This document shows positions 25,339 through 33,215 of a stretch of 64,000 nt of DNA, piece by piece. This DNA comes from Nocardioides sp. zg-1230 (lineage in GTDB: Bacteria; Actinomycetota; Actinomycetes; Propionibacteriales; Nocardioidaceae), in the NCBI RefSeq assembly GCF_013155335.1, contig NZ_JABJQZ010000001.1, forward strand, positions 372,001 to 436,000, in the 5' to 3' direction. The number at the start of each line of letters is the position of its first letter. Within the stretch, counting starts at the first letter, position 1. The position numbers and the translations under genes are program-made. The notes beneath the pieces were generated by a model. The model was not told the origin of the DNA. It did no database searches and was given only the letters and a program-made list of their open reading frames with translations.

Positions 25339-25458
25339 TCAGCAGCACCACACGTTGCGCTGCTGGACGTCCTTCGGTGCCGCGGTGGCGGGAGCCGCCA
25401 TACCGGCGATGCTGACGATGGCGGTGGCGGCGACGACGAGGCGAGCGATGGTCTTCAT
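25339..25458 (-). CDS. 39-residue secreted peptide precursor ending in Trp-Cys-Cys
   Basis: A short frame with a strong ribosome site (AAGGAG, nine bases before the ATG at 25458). It encodes a textbook Sec signal peptide: MKTIARL, a hydrophobic core VVAATAIVSIAGMAAP, and a cleavage site ATA. Cleavage would release APKDVQQRNVWCC, a 13-residue peptide with two terminal cysteines. A TTGACA -35-like hexamer lies on the minus strand at 25529-25524. It is convergent with the XRE-TPR gene. It is a candidate signal peptide, or less likely a precursor for the PqqD-containing protein next door. The upstream in-frame extension has no good ribosome site. Confidence 0.7.
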   Translation of the reverse strand: MKTIARLVVAATAIVSIAGMAAPATAAPKDVQQRNVWCC

Positions 25459-25524
25459 GGGTGACTCCTTGTGGGGTGTGGGCTGACCGAGCGACACAGG
25501 GGAATGCGCGCCCGCGGCGATTGT

Positions 25525-25626
25525 GTCAAAAATGCTGCGCATGCGCGCCGTGTCTGGCAAACTCAGTCAAGACAGATTGGCAAACGCCCCCGCCGAGACG
25601 TCTTGCTCGTCAAATGCCCCCACCGA
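25525..25626. promoter_or_regulatory. Four phased G[GT]CAAA motifs
   Basis: G[GT]CAAA occurs at 25525, 25556-25557, 25579 and 25609, spaced roughly 31, 23 and 30 bases, close to whole helical turns. The last two sit in an 18-bp direct repeat (25579-25596 and 25609-25626, 15 of 18 identical). They lie between the secreted-peptide gene and the HprK-like gene, so one regulator could control both. Confidence 0.4.
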
Positions 25627-25745
25627 CGAGCCGAGGAAATGCGCTTCACCCCACGGAGCGCCCGGAGCCCCCCGCACCCCACGCGGGGGGCCCATTCTTC
25701 TCTGTAGCGCGGTGCAGGCCGGGGCCTCCGGCCTAGGGTGTGAAC

Positions 25746-26510
25746 GTGTCTGACTCCGCCAACCTAAGGCCTCACGGGACGACGGTTGTCGCACGAGTAT
25801 CGGCCTTCGGAGTCGTCGTACCGATCCGGGCGAGTGACGATCTGCGCGAGCCCGTGCTGGACGCCTGGCGCGACGCGCTGACGGACGACGAACCGACTAC
25901 TGACCCCGTGGACGCAGACGGACTCGATGTCGCAAGCGTGCTGCACCATCTCTCCCCCGCCGTCACCACGAGAGCAATTGACGCCATGGCCGGCGAGCTG
26001 GTCATGCTGCACGCAGCGGCGCTCGCGGATCCGATCAGCGGTAGAACCGCCGTGCTCGTCGCCGCGTCAGGCACTGGCAAGACGACGGCCTCAGTCACCT
26101 TGGGCGAGACCTTCGCCTACCTCACCGACGAAACGGCGGCCATCACAAGAGACGGCGTCGTCATGCCCTACCGGAAGCCCTTGTCGATCATCGACGGCAG
26201 CCACGTGAAGAAGCAGATCGCCCCTTCCGCGCTCGGACTGCGTTCAACCGAACTCGTGGGCCGACTGGCAGCACTGCTCGTCATCGAGCGCGATCCCGAC
26301 CATGAGGGCACCCCTGTCGTCGAGCTGCTCGACACGGTGGACGCCATAGCCGCCATCGCGCCGCAGTCGTCCTACCTGCCCAGCATGGACAAGCCCCTCC
26401 ACCGGCTGGCCGAGCTCATCCACCTCGTCGGTGGTGCACACCACGTGACGTATGCCGAGTCGGCGGACCTCGAGCCGCTGCTCGCCCGACTCCTGGCGGC
26501 CGCGCCGTGA
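25746..26510 (+). CDS. HprK-like P-loop kinase-like protein
   Basis: A 254-residue protein homologous to the N-terminal part of the fusion at 7316-8467; shared blocks are GELVMLHAAALADPISGRT, YLTDETAAI and SYLPSMDKPLHRLAELI. Here the Walker A AASGTGKTT (residues 106-114) keeps its lysine (Lys112), unlike the first copy. HprK-like proteins of this type accompany PqqD, lasso-peptide or polysaccharide genes; the substrate is unknown. A TAGGGT at 25734-25739 supports a leaderless GTG start at 25746; GTG 25740 is an alternative. The stop overlaps the next GTG (GTGA). Confidence 0.75.
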   Translation: MSDSANLRPHGTTVVARVSAFGVVVPIRASDDLREPVLDAWRDALTDDEPTTDPVDADGLDVASVLHHLSPAVTTRAIDAMAGELVMLHAAALADPISGRTAVLVAASGTGKTTASVTLGETFAYLTDETAAITRDGVVMPYRKPLSIIDGSHVKKQIAPSALGLRSTELVGRLAALLVIERDPDHEGTPVVELLDTVDAIAAIAPQSSYLPSMDKPLHRLAELIHLVGGAHHVTYAESADLEPLLARLLAAAP

Positions 26511-27967
26511 TCCTCAAGCGAGGCGCGCTGACCGACCACTACATCGAGGACGAGCGCAGCGTCGTCATGGTGGACGAGAGCGTCCTCGGCCTCTCGCCCA
26601 TCGCAACAACCATTCTCGAGGCGGTGCCCGACGGCCGTCGCGTGTCTCTCGATGCCGTGACCGAGCACGTCGTGTCTGCATTCGGACCGCCCGATGGGCC
26701 GCAGTCGGCGAAGGACCTGACCCGCCAGCAGGTCTGGGACCTCGTTGCGCACAAGGTCCTCGTGCTTGCCGAGGACGAGTCGACCCTCTCTGATCCGATC
26801 TCGAATGGAGATGACGATCTGTCCGGCCAGGCAGGCGCCACGTCGCAGAGTGCGCTCCGTTCGGCCCTGCACCACCTGCGATCCGATGCTGCCGGAGCCT
26901 GGACTCTCCCGGGGCCCGTCCCCTCCGACGCGTTCGTCGCGGCCGCCCGGCAACACCACGTGGTGCCCTACCTGGCGGCCCACCTCGACCGTCTCGACCT
27001 GCCCGGGCAGGCGAGGTCCGAGCTGGAGGCCTTGGCCGGCCGCCAACGAGCGGGGGCCACGCTGCTGGCGGCAGACCTGCGTGTGGCACTCGAAGCGCTT
27101 GACGCAGCCGGGGTGCGGGCGTTGGCCTTCAAAGGGGTGGCACTGGCTTCCCAGGCCTTCGGAGACTTCGCGATCCGCGGGGCGGGTGACCTGGATCTTC
27201 TCGTGCCGCCAGCAGACCTCGCCGTCGCTCACCAAGCGTTGTCCCGATCGGGTTGGCGCCCCGCCATCGGTTACCCGGTTCCCGGCCCGTCATGGGGTTG
27301 GCGTCACTTCGTGCGAACAGGGAGCGAGCTCTCCCTCAAGGCCGCTCACAGCGACATCGACCTGCACTGGCACCTGGTACCGACACGGGGCACCTTCCCC
27401 GACTTCGACACACTGTGGTCTCGTCACGAGATCGTGTCGGTCGCCGGCCACCCGGTCCCCACCTTGGCGTTGTACGACGCGCTGACCCACTCGGCCGGAC
27501 ACGCAGCCAAAGATCGGTGGCGCTGGATGCGGAGCCTGGTCGACGTGCACGCCCTCATGGCCAATCCGCACACGTGGTCGGGCGCCGATCGCCCGCTCCG
27601 GCATGACCAGCTGTTGTCCGTAGGGCTTGCCGCTCGCGAGTTCGGGGCACCACTCGGGATGCCACCGGTCATCGACCTCGCGGCGGGCAGGGTCGATGCC
27701 ACGCTGCTGCAGCGTGTTCATCGTGAGCAGGAACGGACTTCGCCTGAGCACCGTTCCTACGCCGTTCCAGGCGTCAACTTCCTCTTGGGACTCAGGGCGG
27801 CGAGCCGTACCGGCAACTCCGTAGGAGAGGCCGCCCGCTTGCTCAGTGCCAGCGTTCTGCCCCCCTGGCTCGCGCGCGACGAGCCATCGCCTCACGCATG
27901 GGTGGCGATTCCGCGAGTCGCGATCAGGCGCAGCTCGGACGCGATGCGGCGTGCCGCCCCGCGCTAG
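26507..27967 (+). CDS. PqqD-like domain fused to NTP_transf_5-type nucleotidyltransferase
   Basis: A 486-residue two-domain protein. Residues 1-90 resemble PqqD (YIEDERSVVMVDESVLGLSPIATTILEAV). Residues ~140-460 match the uncharacterised nucleotidyltransferase family PF14907: FKGVALA (208-214), the metal motif RGAGDLDLLV (224-233), and DIDLHWHL further on. Family members are found beside HprK-like and lasso-peptide-type genes, but the reaction is unknown. It is translationally coupled to the HprK-like gene and convergent, by four bases, with a Tat-signal gene. The HprK-plus-PqqD order mirrors the fused protein at 7316. Confidence 0.75.
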   Translation: MILKRGALTDHYIEDERSVVMVDESVLGLSPIATTILEAVPDGRRVSLDAVTEHVVSAFGPPDGPQSAKDLTRQQVWDLVAHKVLVLAEDESTLSDPISNGDDDLSGQAGATSQSALRSALHHLRSDAAGAWTLPGPVPSDAFVAAARQHHVVPYLAAHLDRLDLPGQARSELEALAGRQRAGATLLAADLRVALEALDAAGVRALAFKGVALASQAFGDFAIRGAGDLDLLVPPADLAVAHQALSRSGWRPAIGYPVPGPSWGWRHFVRTGSELSLKAAHSDIDLHWHLVPTRGTFPDFDTLWSRHEIVSVAGHPVPTLALYDALTHSAGHAAKDRWRWMRSLVDVHALMANPHTWSGADRPLRHDQLLSVGLAAREFGAPLGMPPVIDLAAGRVDATLLQRVHREQERTSPEHRSYAVPGVNFLLGLRAASRTGNSVGEAARLLSASVLPPWLARDEPSPHAWVAIPRVAIRRSSDAMRRAAPR

Positions 27968-28458
27968 ACGCCGGCGACCGTCTGGTTCTTCGAGGTGAAG
28001 TAGTACGTCAGGCTGTCCAACGTCAGAGAACCCACCCGGAAGGTCAGCGACATGGTGTGTGACTGACCGTTGTCGCTCAGGCTGATGGGACTGGCAGTGG
28101 TGACCTGGAAGACGGCAGACCCTCCGGCCGCGACGCCTCCCGTGTACCGGAACACGGTGCCGTTGACCCGCTGCCACCCGACGGGTGCGGTCGCTAACGA
28201 ACCCCCGACAATGATCACCTCGAGAGCGCCGGCAGCGATCGCTGCAGACCCGTTGGTCAGAGTTGCGGTTCCGCTGGCGGTCTTCTCGACACGCGCCATT
28301 GATCCGTTTGCGGTGCCAGTGACCGTGGCCGCGGCAATGTTCGGCGTCGCGACGACGACCGTGACCGCCGAAGCGGACCACGCTGCCCCACGCAGCGCGG
28401 TCCGACGGGTGATGCCGCTCTCGTTCGAGCGTGACTGATCAGTGAGCTGGTCGCTCAT
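27964..28458 (-). CDS. Tat-exported protein of unknown function
   Basis: A 164-residue protein with a twin-arginine signal: GITRRTALRGAAWS followed by a hydrophobic AVTVVVATPNIAAA. The mature ~125 residues are rich in T, S, G and V, predicting a small beta-sandwich exposed outside the membrane. The signal closely resembles that of the protein at 30251 (RR-x-A-x-RGA-x-WS). It is divergent from the second Wzz/tyrosine kinase, which makes a structural or polysaccharide-related surface role plausible but untested. Confidence 0.75.
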   Translation of the reverse strand: MSDQLTDQSRSNESGITRRTALRGAAWSASAVTVVVATPNIAAATVTGTANGSMARVEKTASGTATLTNGSAAIAAGALEVIIVGGSLATAPVGWQRVNGTVFRYTGGVAAGGSAVFQVTTASPISLSDNGQSHTMSLTFRVGSLTLDSLTYYFTSKNQTVAGV

Positions 28459-28552
28459 GGTGTGTTGCCCCCACCTGAAGTTGTGAGTGGTCGCCCCCGA
28501 CCACTGCCCGAACAGCTGTCTGCCGTCCTGATGTTCGGAAGGCTATACATCG

Positions 28553-28576
28553 AAAAGTCGGGGACCGCCGACTTTT
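28553..28576. promoter_or_regulatory. Perfect inverted repeat in the divergent Tat-protein/tyrosine-kinase region
   Basis: AAAAGTCGG (28553-28561) and CCGACTTTT (28568-28576) form a 9-bp perfect stem around GGACCG. It sits in the middle of the 236-base gap between divergent starts, so an operator is more likely than a terminator. Confidence 0.5.
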
Positions 28577-28694
28577 ACTCGAATGAGGGTTTGGTCGCTG
28601 AAAGTTGTACTTCTCCACGAGGGCACCCATTCGCCGGACGCCTCTTCCGCAGGCACCTACTCTTCTCAGGACGTCCGAAAGTAAAGGGGAACCG

Positions 28695-30089
28695 GTGGAG
28701 CTCGCTGACTACTTGCGCATCCTGCGCAACCACTGGATCGCCGTGACGGCATTCGTGCTGCTGGCGGCGCTGGCCGCCTTCGGCTGGAGCAGCCTGCAGC
28801 CGAAGGTCTATGCCGCGAGCTCGTCAGGCTTCGTCACCTCCGGCGGCGGCGGCGACCCCGGCCTCGACAGCCTCAACGACTCGCTGTCCAAGTCGCGCGC
28901 GGCGTCGTACGTCGTCCTGGCGAAGGACCGCGAGACCGCGTCGCTGGTCATCGACGACCTCGGCCTCGACACGTCCCCCGAGTCCCTGGTCGGCAGCATC
29001 GAGGCCGCCCAGACGCCCGACACCGTCATCATCTCCATCACGGCGCGCGCCGGCACGCCCGAGGAGGCGCAGCGGCTCGCCGACGCCTGGGTGGGCGCGC
29101 TCGCCGAGCGGGTCAAGGACATCGAGGCCGGCAAGTCCGGCCAGCAGGGCATGCGCATCGAGGTCTCGGAGTCGGCGCAGCTCCCGACCAGCCCCGTCTC
29201 CCCGCAGGTCGAGCGCAACGTGCTGCTCGGCGCGGTCCTGGGCGGCCTGCTCGGGCTCGGCTACGCCGTCGTCCGCTCCCTGCTCGACCGCCGGATCCGC
29301 TCCGCCGAGGACGTCGAGCGCGACACCGGGGTCCCCGTCGTGGGGTCGGTGCCCGACATCGGCAAGGTGGGCGGCATCTTCGTCGGCACGGCGACCGGCA
29401 ACGCCGCGCTGGCCGCGGAGGGCGTACGCCGCCTGCGCACCAACCTGTCCTACATGGACGTCGACAACCCGCCACGCGCGATCGTGGTCACCAGCCCGAA
29501 GCAGGGCGACGGCAAGTCGACCGTCGCGGCCAACCTGGCCGCCGCCATCGCCGGCTCCGGCCAGGCGGTGACGCTCGTCGACGCCGACCTGCGGCGGCCC
29601 ACCGTCGCCGGGCTCGCAGGGGTCGACGACACCGTCGGCCTCACCGACGTGCTGAGCGGTCGCCTCGAGCTGGCCGACGCCCTCCAGTCGCACCCGACCA
29701 TCGACCACCTGAGCGTGCTCACCTCCGGCTCGCGGCCGCCCAACCCCAGCGAGATCCTGGGGTCGCAGGCCATGCGCGGCGTCATCGCCGACCTCACCGC
29801 CAAGGGCATGCTCATCATCGACGCGCCTCCCCTGCTTCCGGTGACCGACGCCGCCGTCGTCGCCCACTCGGCCGACGGCGCCTTCGTCGTGGTCTCGGCC
29901 GGCCGCACCCTCGACACCGAGCTCGACAACGCGCTCGGCCACCTGCGCACCGTCAACGCCCGCCCGCTCGGCATCATCCTCAACCGGGTGTCGAAGCGGA
30001 CCGTCGGCGCCGGCAACTACGGCCACTACGGCTACGGCACCGACGACTACGTCGAGAGCACCAGCGGGCGCCGCAAGAACCGCCCCTGA
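28695..30089 (+). CDS. Second Wzz-type chain-length determinant/tyrosine kinase
   Basis: A 464-residue paralogue of the protein at 4977-6374 with the same order: Wzz N-terminus with helices near residues 19-36 and ~175-195, then Walker A SPKQGDGKST, Walker A' VTLVDADLRRP, Walker B LIIDAPPLLPVTDA and a shorter C-terminal tyrosine cluster, YGHYGYGTDDYVE. GTG 28695 gives the same start as the first copy (ELADYLRILRNHW against ELQDYWRTVRRRW) and has AAAGGGGA upstream. It may pair with the polysaccharide operon at 14.6-23.6 kb or regulate another polymer. Confidence 0.92.
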   Translation: MELADYLRILRNHWIAVTAFVLLAALAAFGWSSLQPKVYAASSSGFVTSGGGGDPGLDSLNDSLSKSRAASYVVLAKDRETASLVIDDLGLDTSPESLVGSIEAAQTPDTVIISITARAGTPEEAQRLADAWVGALAERVKDIEAGKSGQQGMRIEVSESAQLPTSPVSPQVERNVLLGAVLGGLLGLGYAVVRSLLDRRIRSAEDVERDTGVPVVGSVPDIGKVGGIFVGTATGNAALAAEGVRRLRTNLSYMDVDNPPRAIVVTSPKQGDGKSTVAANLAAAIAGSGQAVTLVDADLRRPTVAGLAGVDDTVGLTDVLSGRLELADALQSHPTIDHLSVLTSGSRPPNPSEILGSQAMRGVIADLTAKGMLIIDAPPLLPVTDAAVVAHSADGAFVVVSAGRTLDTELDNALGHLRTVNARPLGIILNRVSKRTVGAGNYGHYGYGTDDYVESTSGRRKNRP

Positions 30090-30250
30090 CCCCAGGCAGG
30101 CCGAAGGTCTGCACCAGCGGACCAGACCGCTCCCGGGCCAGATCAAGGTTTCCCGCACGTTCCCTTCAGCCAGGCTTCAACGGGGCGAAGTCGACCTACG
30201 CTCGCCGCACCGGTCCGTGGGGGGCTGGGTCGTCGAACCGTGGGGGCACC

Positions 30251-31225
30251 GTGTCAGACCAATCGCGCGTTGGGTCAATGACGCTCAGCAGGCGTTCAGC
30301 GGTACGGGGGGCCGTCTGGTCCATCCCCGCAGTCACCGTCGCGACGACCGCACCGGCCTTCGCCAACACCTCGGGCGGCATGACGATCAACGGGTTCACA
30401 GCGGCGTACGTCGCCCCCGACCGGCTCGCCATCTCCGGCACCATCGTCGCCGGCTCCGCGGCCAACGAAGGCACGTTGACCTTCACCACCGAGCCCCACC
30501 TCTTCGGGAGGATCGACGTCGTGGCAGGGGCGACGGGTGTCGTGGTGCCGAACGCCAACGGCAGCTTCTCCATCACCTACCCGGCCACGCCCGGGTCGTT
30601 CACGACCACGCTCGACCTCGGTGAGGACCACCTCGCCGGCCTGTTCAAGGGCTACCGCGGTGAGCAGACGTTCCTGACCGCAGACGTCGAGCCCTCGGTG
30701 TCCGACCCGGAGACCGTCCCGGTGGCGCAGCTCCCCCGGTCGACGGTCGAGACGGTCCAGGGAGACGCCGTCTGGATCTCCTACACCGCTGTGCGGGTGA
30801 CGGCGAGCGGCCTGCGGCTGACGGCCGAGCCCCAGCCCTCCGTCGGGCGGCTCCGGCTCGCGATGACGGTCCCCTCCAAGGTCTACAACAACCCGAACCC
30901 GCCGACGGTCTCCAACCTGGCCCCCGGATGGATGGTCGACCCGCTCAACACCGTGCGCCACTGGGGCGGCGGCTGGACGCTCCGCTTCGTCACCACGCAG
31001 GAGGCCCACACCTCGCTGACCGGTGACGCAGCGCACCGCGGCATCGGCGCCTTCAGCGTCGACCTCGACCAGGACAGCACGGCCTTCTTCGACGAGGGGC
31101 AGCGCGTCCTGGTCGACGTCACCACCGACGAGACCGCCTTCGGCTGGGGCGAGGACGACTTCAAGGTCAACGTGCAGCAGCCCTACGTCGTGCTCGGCGC
31201 CCGGCCGGCGCCGCCCGCGGGCTGA
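30251..31225 (+). CDS. Large Tat-exported protein of unknown function
   Basis: A 324-residue protein with a twin-arginine signal SRRSAVRGAVWSIPAVTVATTAPAFA. The mature part is beta-rich with paired domains: residues ~40-130 and ~150-310, with aromatic motifs such as WGGGWTLRFVT and FGWGEDDF. No enzyme signature is recognised. It starts at GTG 30251 after a GGGGG run, follows the second tyrosine kinase, and its signal is nearly the same as that of the 27964 protein, suggesting a co-exported pair. Confidence 0.75.
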   Translation: MSDQSRVGSMTLSRRSAVRGAVWSIPAVTVATTAPAFANTSGGMTINGFTAAYVAPDRLAISGTIVAGSAANEGTLTFTTEPHLFGRIDVVAGATGVVVPNANGSFSITYPATPGSFTTTLDLGEDHLAGLFKGYRGEQTFLTADVEPSVSDPETVPVAQLPRSTVETVQGDAVWISYTAVRVTASGLRLTAEPQPSVGRLRLAMTVPSKVYNNPNPPTVSNLAPGWMVDPLNTVRHWGGGWTLRFVTTQEAHTSLTGDAAHRGIGAFSVDLDQDSTAFFDEGQRVLVDVTTDETAFGWGEDDFKVNVQQPYVVLGARPAPPAG

Positions 31226-31232
31226 CGACCGC

Positions 31233-32720
31233 TCAGCGCGGTAGCAGCACGCAGACGCTGGTGCCCTCGCCGGGCGTGCTCTCGAGCGACACCACGCCGC
31301 CGTGGGCCTCGACGATGCTGCGCACGATCGTCAGGCCCAGGCCCGTGCCGGCGACCTGGAGACGACGGGCGTTCTCGCCGCGGTAGAACCGGTCGAACAC
31401 CTGCTCCGCCTCGGACGGATCGATGCCGGCCCCCTCGTCGGTGATCGTGAGCACCACGTGCTCCTCGCGCACGCCCAGGTCGACCGTCACGGCGCCACCC
31501 GAGGTGCTGTAGGCGATCGCGTTGTCCAGGAGGTTGTCGAAGACCTGGCGCAGTCGCATCCCGTCGGCGTCGGCTGCCAGGGCGTCGGGCACCCGGGTCG
31601 TGATCCGCACGCCCCGACTGTCGGCGTACAACGACGCGGCGTCGACCGCCTCGCACAGCAGGACGGCCACGTCGACGCGGTAGGGGTCGACCAGCGGCGA
31701 GCCAGCTGAGACCCGCGTGGTGAACAGCAGGTCGGCGACCAGGTGCGAGAGCCGGAGCATGTTGCGCCGCGCCGCGGTCACCTGCTGGTGGCCCTCGGGG
31801 CTGACGTCGGTCGACTCGTCGAGGAGCTCGAGGTAGGCCAGCGCGGCGGTGAGCGGCGTACGCAGCTCGTGGGAGATCGTCGAGACGAACTCGTCCTTGA
31901 CGCCCATCGCACGCACCAGGTCGGTGACGTCGTGGTAGGCCAACACGGCGCCCGCCAGCTCACCCGAGCGGTCGAGCACCCGGCGCGCGGAGACCGACAG
32001 CGCCCGCCGCGCGTGCGGGTCCTCCCCCACCCACAGGCGTACGTCGTCGAACTCCTCCCCGCGCGACGCCCGCACGGACGGCATCTGTTCGCGCTCGAGG
32101 AGCTGCTGGTCGACGCCATAGGCGAAGCCGGTCTGGCCGGCCAGGCCGAGGTGGCCGGTGGGGAAGGCGAGGTCGAGGAACTCCCGCTGCCGGCTGTTGG
32201 TGGCGAGGTAGCGCCCCTTCGCGTCGATCTGCAGGAGCCCGACGGCGACGCCCTCGAAGACCGCCTGGGCCCTACGCCGCTCCGCGTCCGCCGCGGCCTC
32301 CGCGGCGTCGAGCCGGTCGACGAACGCCTGGCGCTCGCTGAGGTCGACGATCTGGGAGATGAAGTGGATCGGGGTGCCCCTCGGGTCGCGCAGCAGGGCG
32401 ACGGACAGGTCGCCCACCAGGGTGCTGCCGTCGGCGCGGAGGTAGCGCTTGGTGATCCGGTAGGAGCTGATCTCGCCGGCGAGCGCCTGCTCGAACAGCC
32501 GCAGGTCGGAGTCGAGGTCTGCGGGGTGGGTGATGTCCTGGAACGACTTCGTGATGAGCACGTCGGCGTCGTGGCCGAGCATCTCGCAGAGCGCGAGGTT
32601 GGCCGTCACGAAGCCACCGGTCGGCGACACGATCGCCATCCCGACCGGCGAGTGCTCCATCGTCAGGCGCCAGAGCTCGTCGGTCTGGAGCGCGACGACA
32701 GGTGCGATCTCGGCGACCAT
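31233..32720 (-). CDS. PAS-domain sensor histidine kinase (orphan)
   Basis: A 495-residue soluble kinase. Two PAS domains cover residues ~10-130 (MEHSPVGMAIVSPTGGFVTAN) and ~150-270; then HisKA with the phospho-acceptor in VSTISHELRTPLTAAL; then HATPase with N box DNLLDNAIAY, G1 ITDEGAGIDPSE, F box FDRFYRG and G2 GTGLGLTIV. No membrane helix is predicted, so it senses a cytoplasmic cue. No response regulator is adjacent in the same operon; the winged-helix gene at 38186 is 5 kb away. ATG 32720 has GAGGTGGG just upstream. Confidence 0.9.
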   Translation of the reverse strand: MVAEIAPVVALQTDELWRLTMEHSPVGMAIVSPTGGFVTANLALCEMLGHDADVLITKSFQDITHPADLDSDLRLFEQALAGEISSYRITKRYLRADGSTLVGDLSVALLRDPRGTPIHFISQIVDLSERQAFVDRLDAAEAAADAERRRAQAVFEGVAVGLLQIDAKGRYLATNSRQREFLDLAFPTGHLGLAGQTGFAYGVDQQLLEREQMPSVRASRGEEFDDVRLWVGEDPHARRALSVSARRVLDRSGELAGAVLAYHDVTDLVRAMGVKDEFVSTISHELRTPLTAALAYLELLDESTDVSPEGHQQVTAARRNMLRLSHLVADLLFTTRVSAGSPLVDPYRVDVAVLLCEAVDAASLYADSRGVRITTRVPDALAADADGMRLRQVFDNLLDNAIAYSTSGGAVTVDLGVREEHVVLTITDEGAGIDPSEAEQVFDRFYRGENARRLQVAGTGLGLTIVRSIVEAHGGVVSLESTPGEGTSVCVLLPR

Positions 32721-32841
32721 CACCCACCTCCGCTCTTCACGACACAGCCCGAAAACGTGGCACACGGCCCGAGCTGCCACGGTATGGCGCGCGAGACGCC
32801 GCCGTGCGAGGTGTGGGGGAACAGTGGCGAAAATGAGAGGA

Positions 32842-32868
32842 ACGTCCCGCACTGGGCGTGCGGGACGT
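32842..32868 (-). terminator. Hairpin terminator of the sulfurtransferase operon
   Basis: ACGTCCCGCAC (32842-32852) and its exact complement (32858-32868) form an 11-bp stem with a five-base loop, followed on the minus strand by CTCATTTTCG. It lies 40 bases beyond the DUF1416 stop. Confidence 0.75.
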
Positions 32869-32908
32869 CCCTCCTGTGGTCTGGACCAGCAGCCGGTCAG
32901 GGTCGGTC

Positions 32909-33214
32909 TCAGGCGCTGACGAGCACCTGCACCTCGGCGACCGAGCCCGTCGCGGCGACGACACGGGTGTCGACCGGCTGGGCCTTGGGCGCCAGCGTGC
33001 GCAGGGTCCACTCGCCGTCACCGGCGAAGAAGCGGAAGTGACCCGTCGCGGACGTCGGCACCTCCGCGGTGAACTCGCCGCTGCGGTCGAGCAGCCGGAC
33101 GTACGCGTTGGCGACCGGCTCGTCACCGCTGCGCAGCACCTGGCCCTGGATCACCGCTTCCTTGGCGACGTTGACGCCGTCGAGCGACAGGCCGCCCTCC
33201 TTGGCTCCGCACAT
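32909..33214 (-). CDS. DUF1416 family protein (SseC-like)
   Basis: A 101-residue protein starting MCGAKEGGLSLDGVNV, the family N-terminus, with a conserved CG in the second and third positions. It matches the small proteins encoded next to cysA2-type sulfurtransferases in mycobacteria (SseC). Predicted as a short beta-sandwich; the biochemical role is not known but is tied to sulfur transfer by context. It begins one base after the stop of the sulfurtransferase gene, so it is co-translated. A terminator follows. Confidence 0.88.
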   Translation of the reverse strand: MCGAKEGGLSLDGVNVAKEAVIQGQVLRSGDEPVANAYVRLLDRSGEFTAEVPTSATGHFRFFAGDGEWTLRTLAPKAQPVDTRVVAATGSVAEVQVLVSA

Positions 33215-33215
33215 G

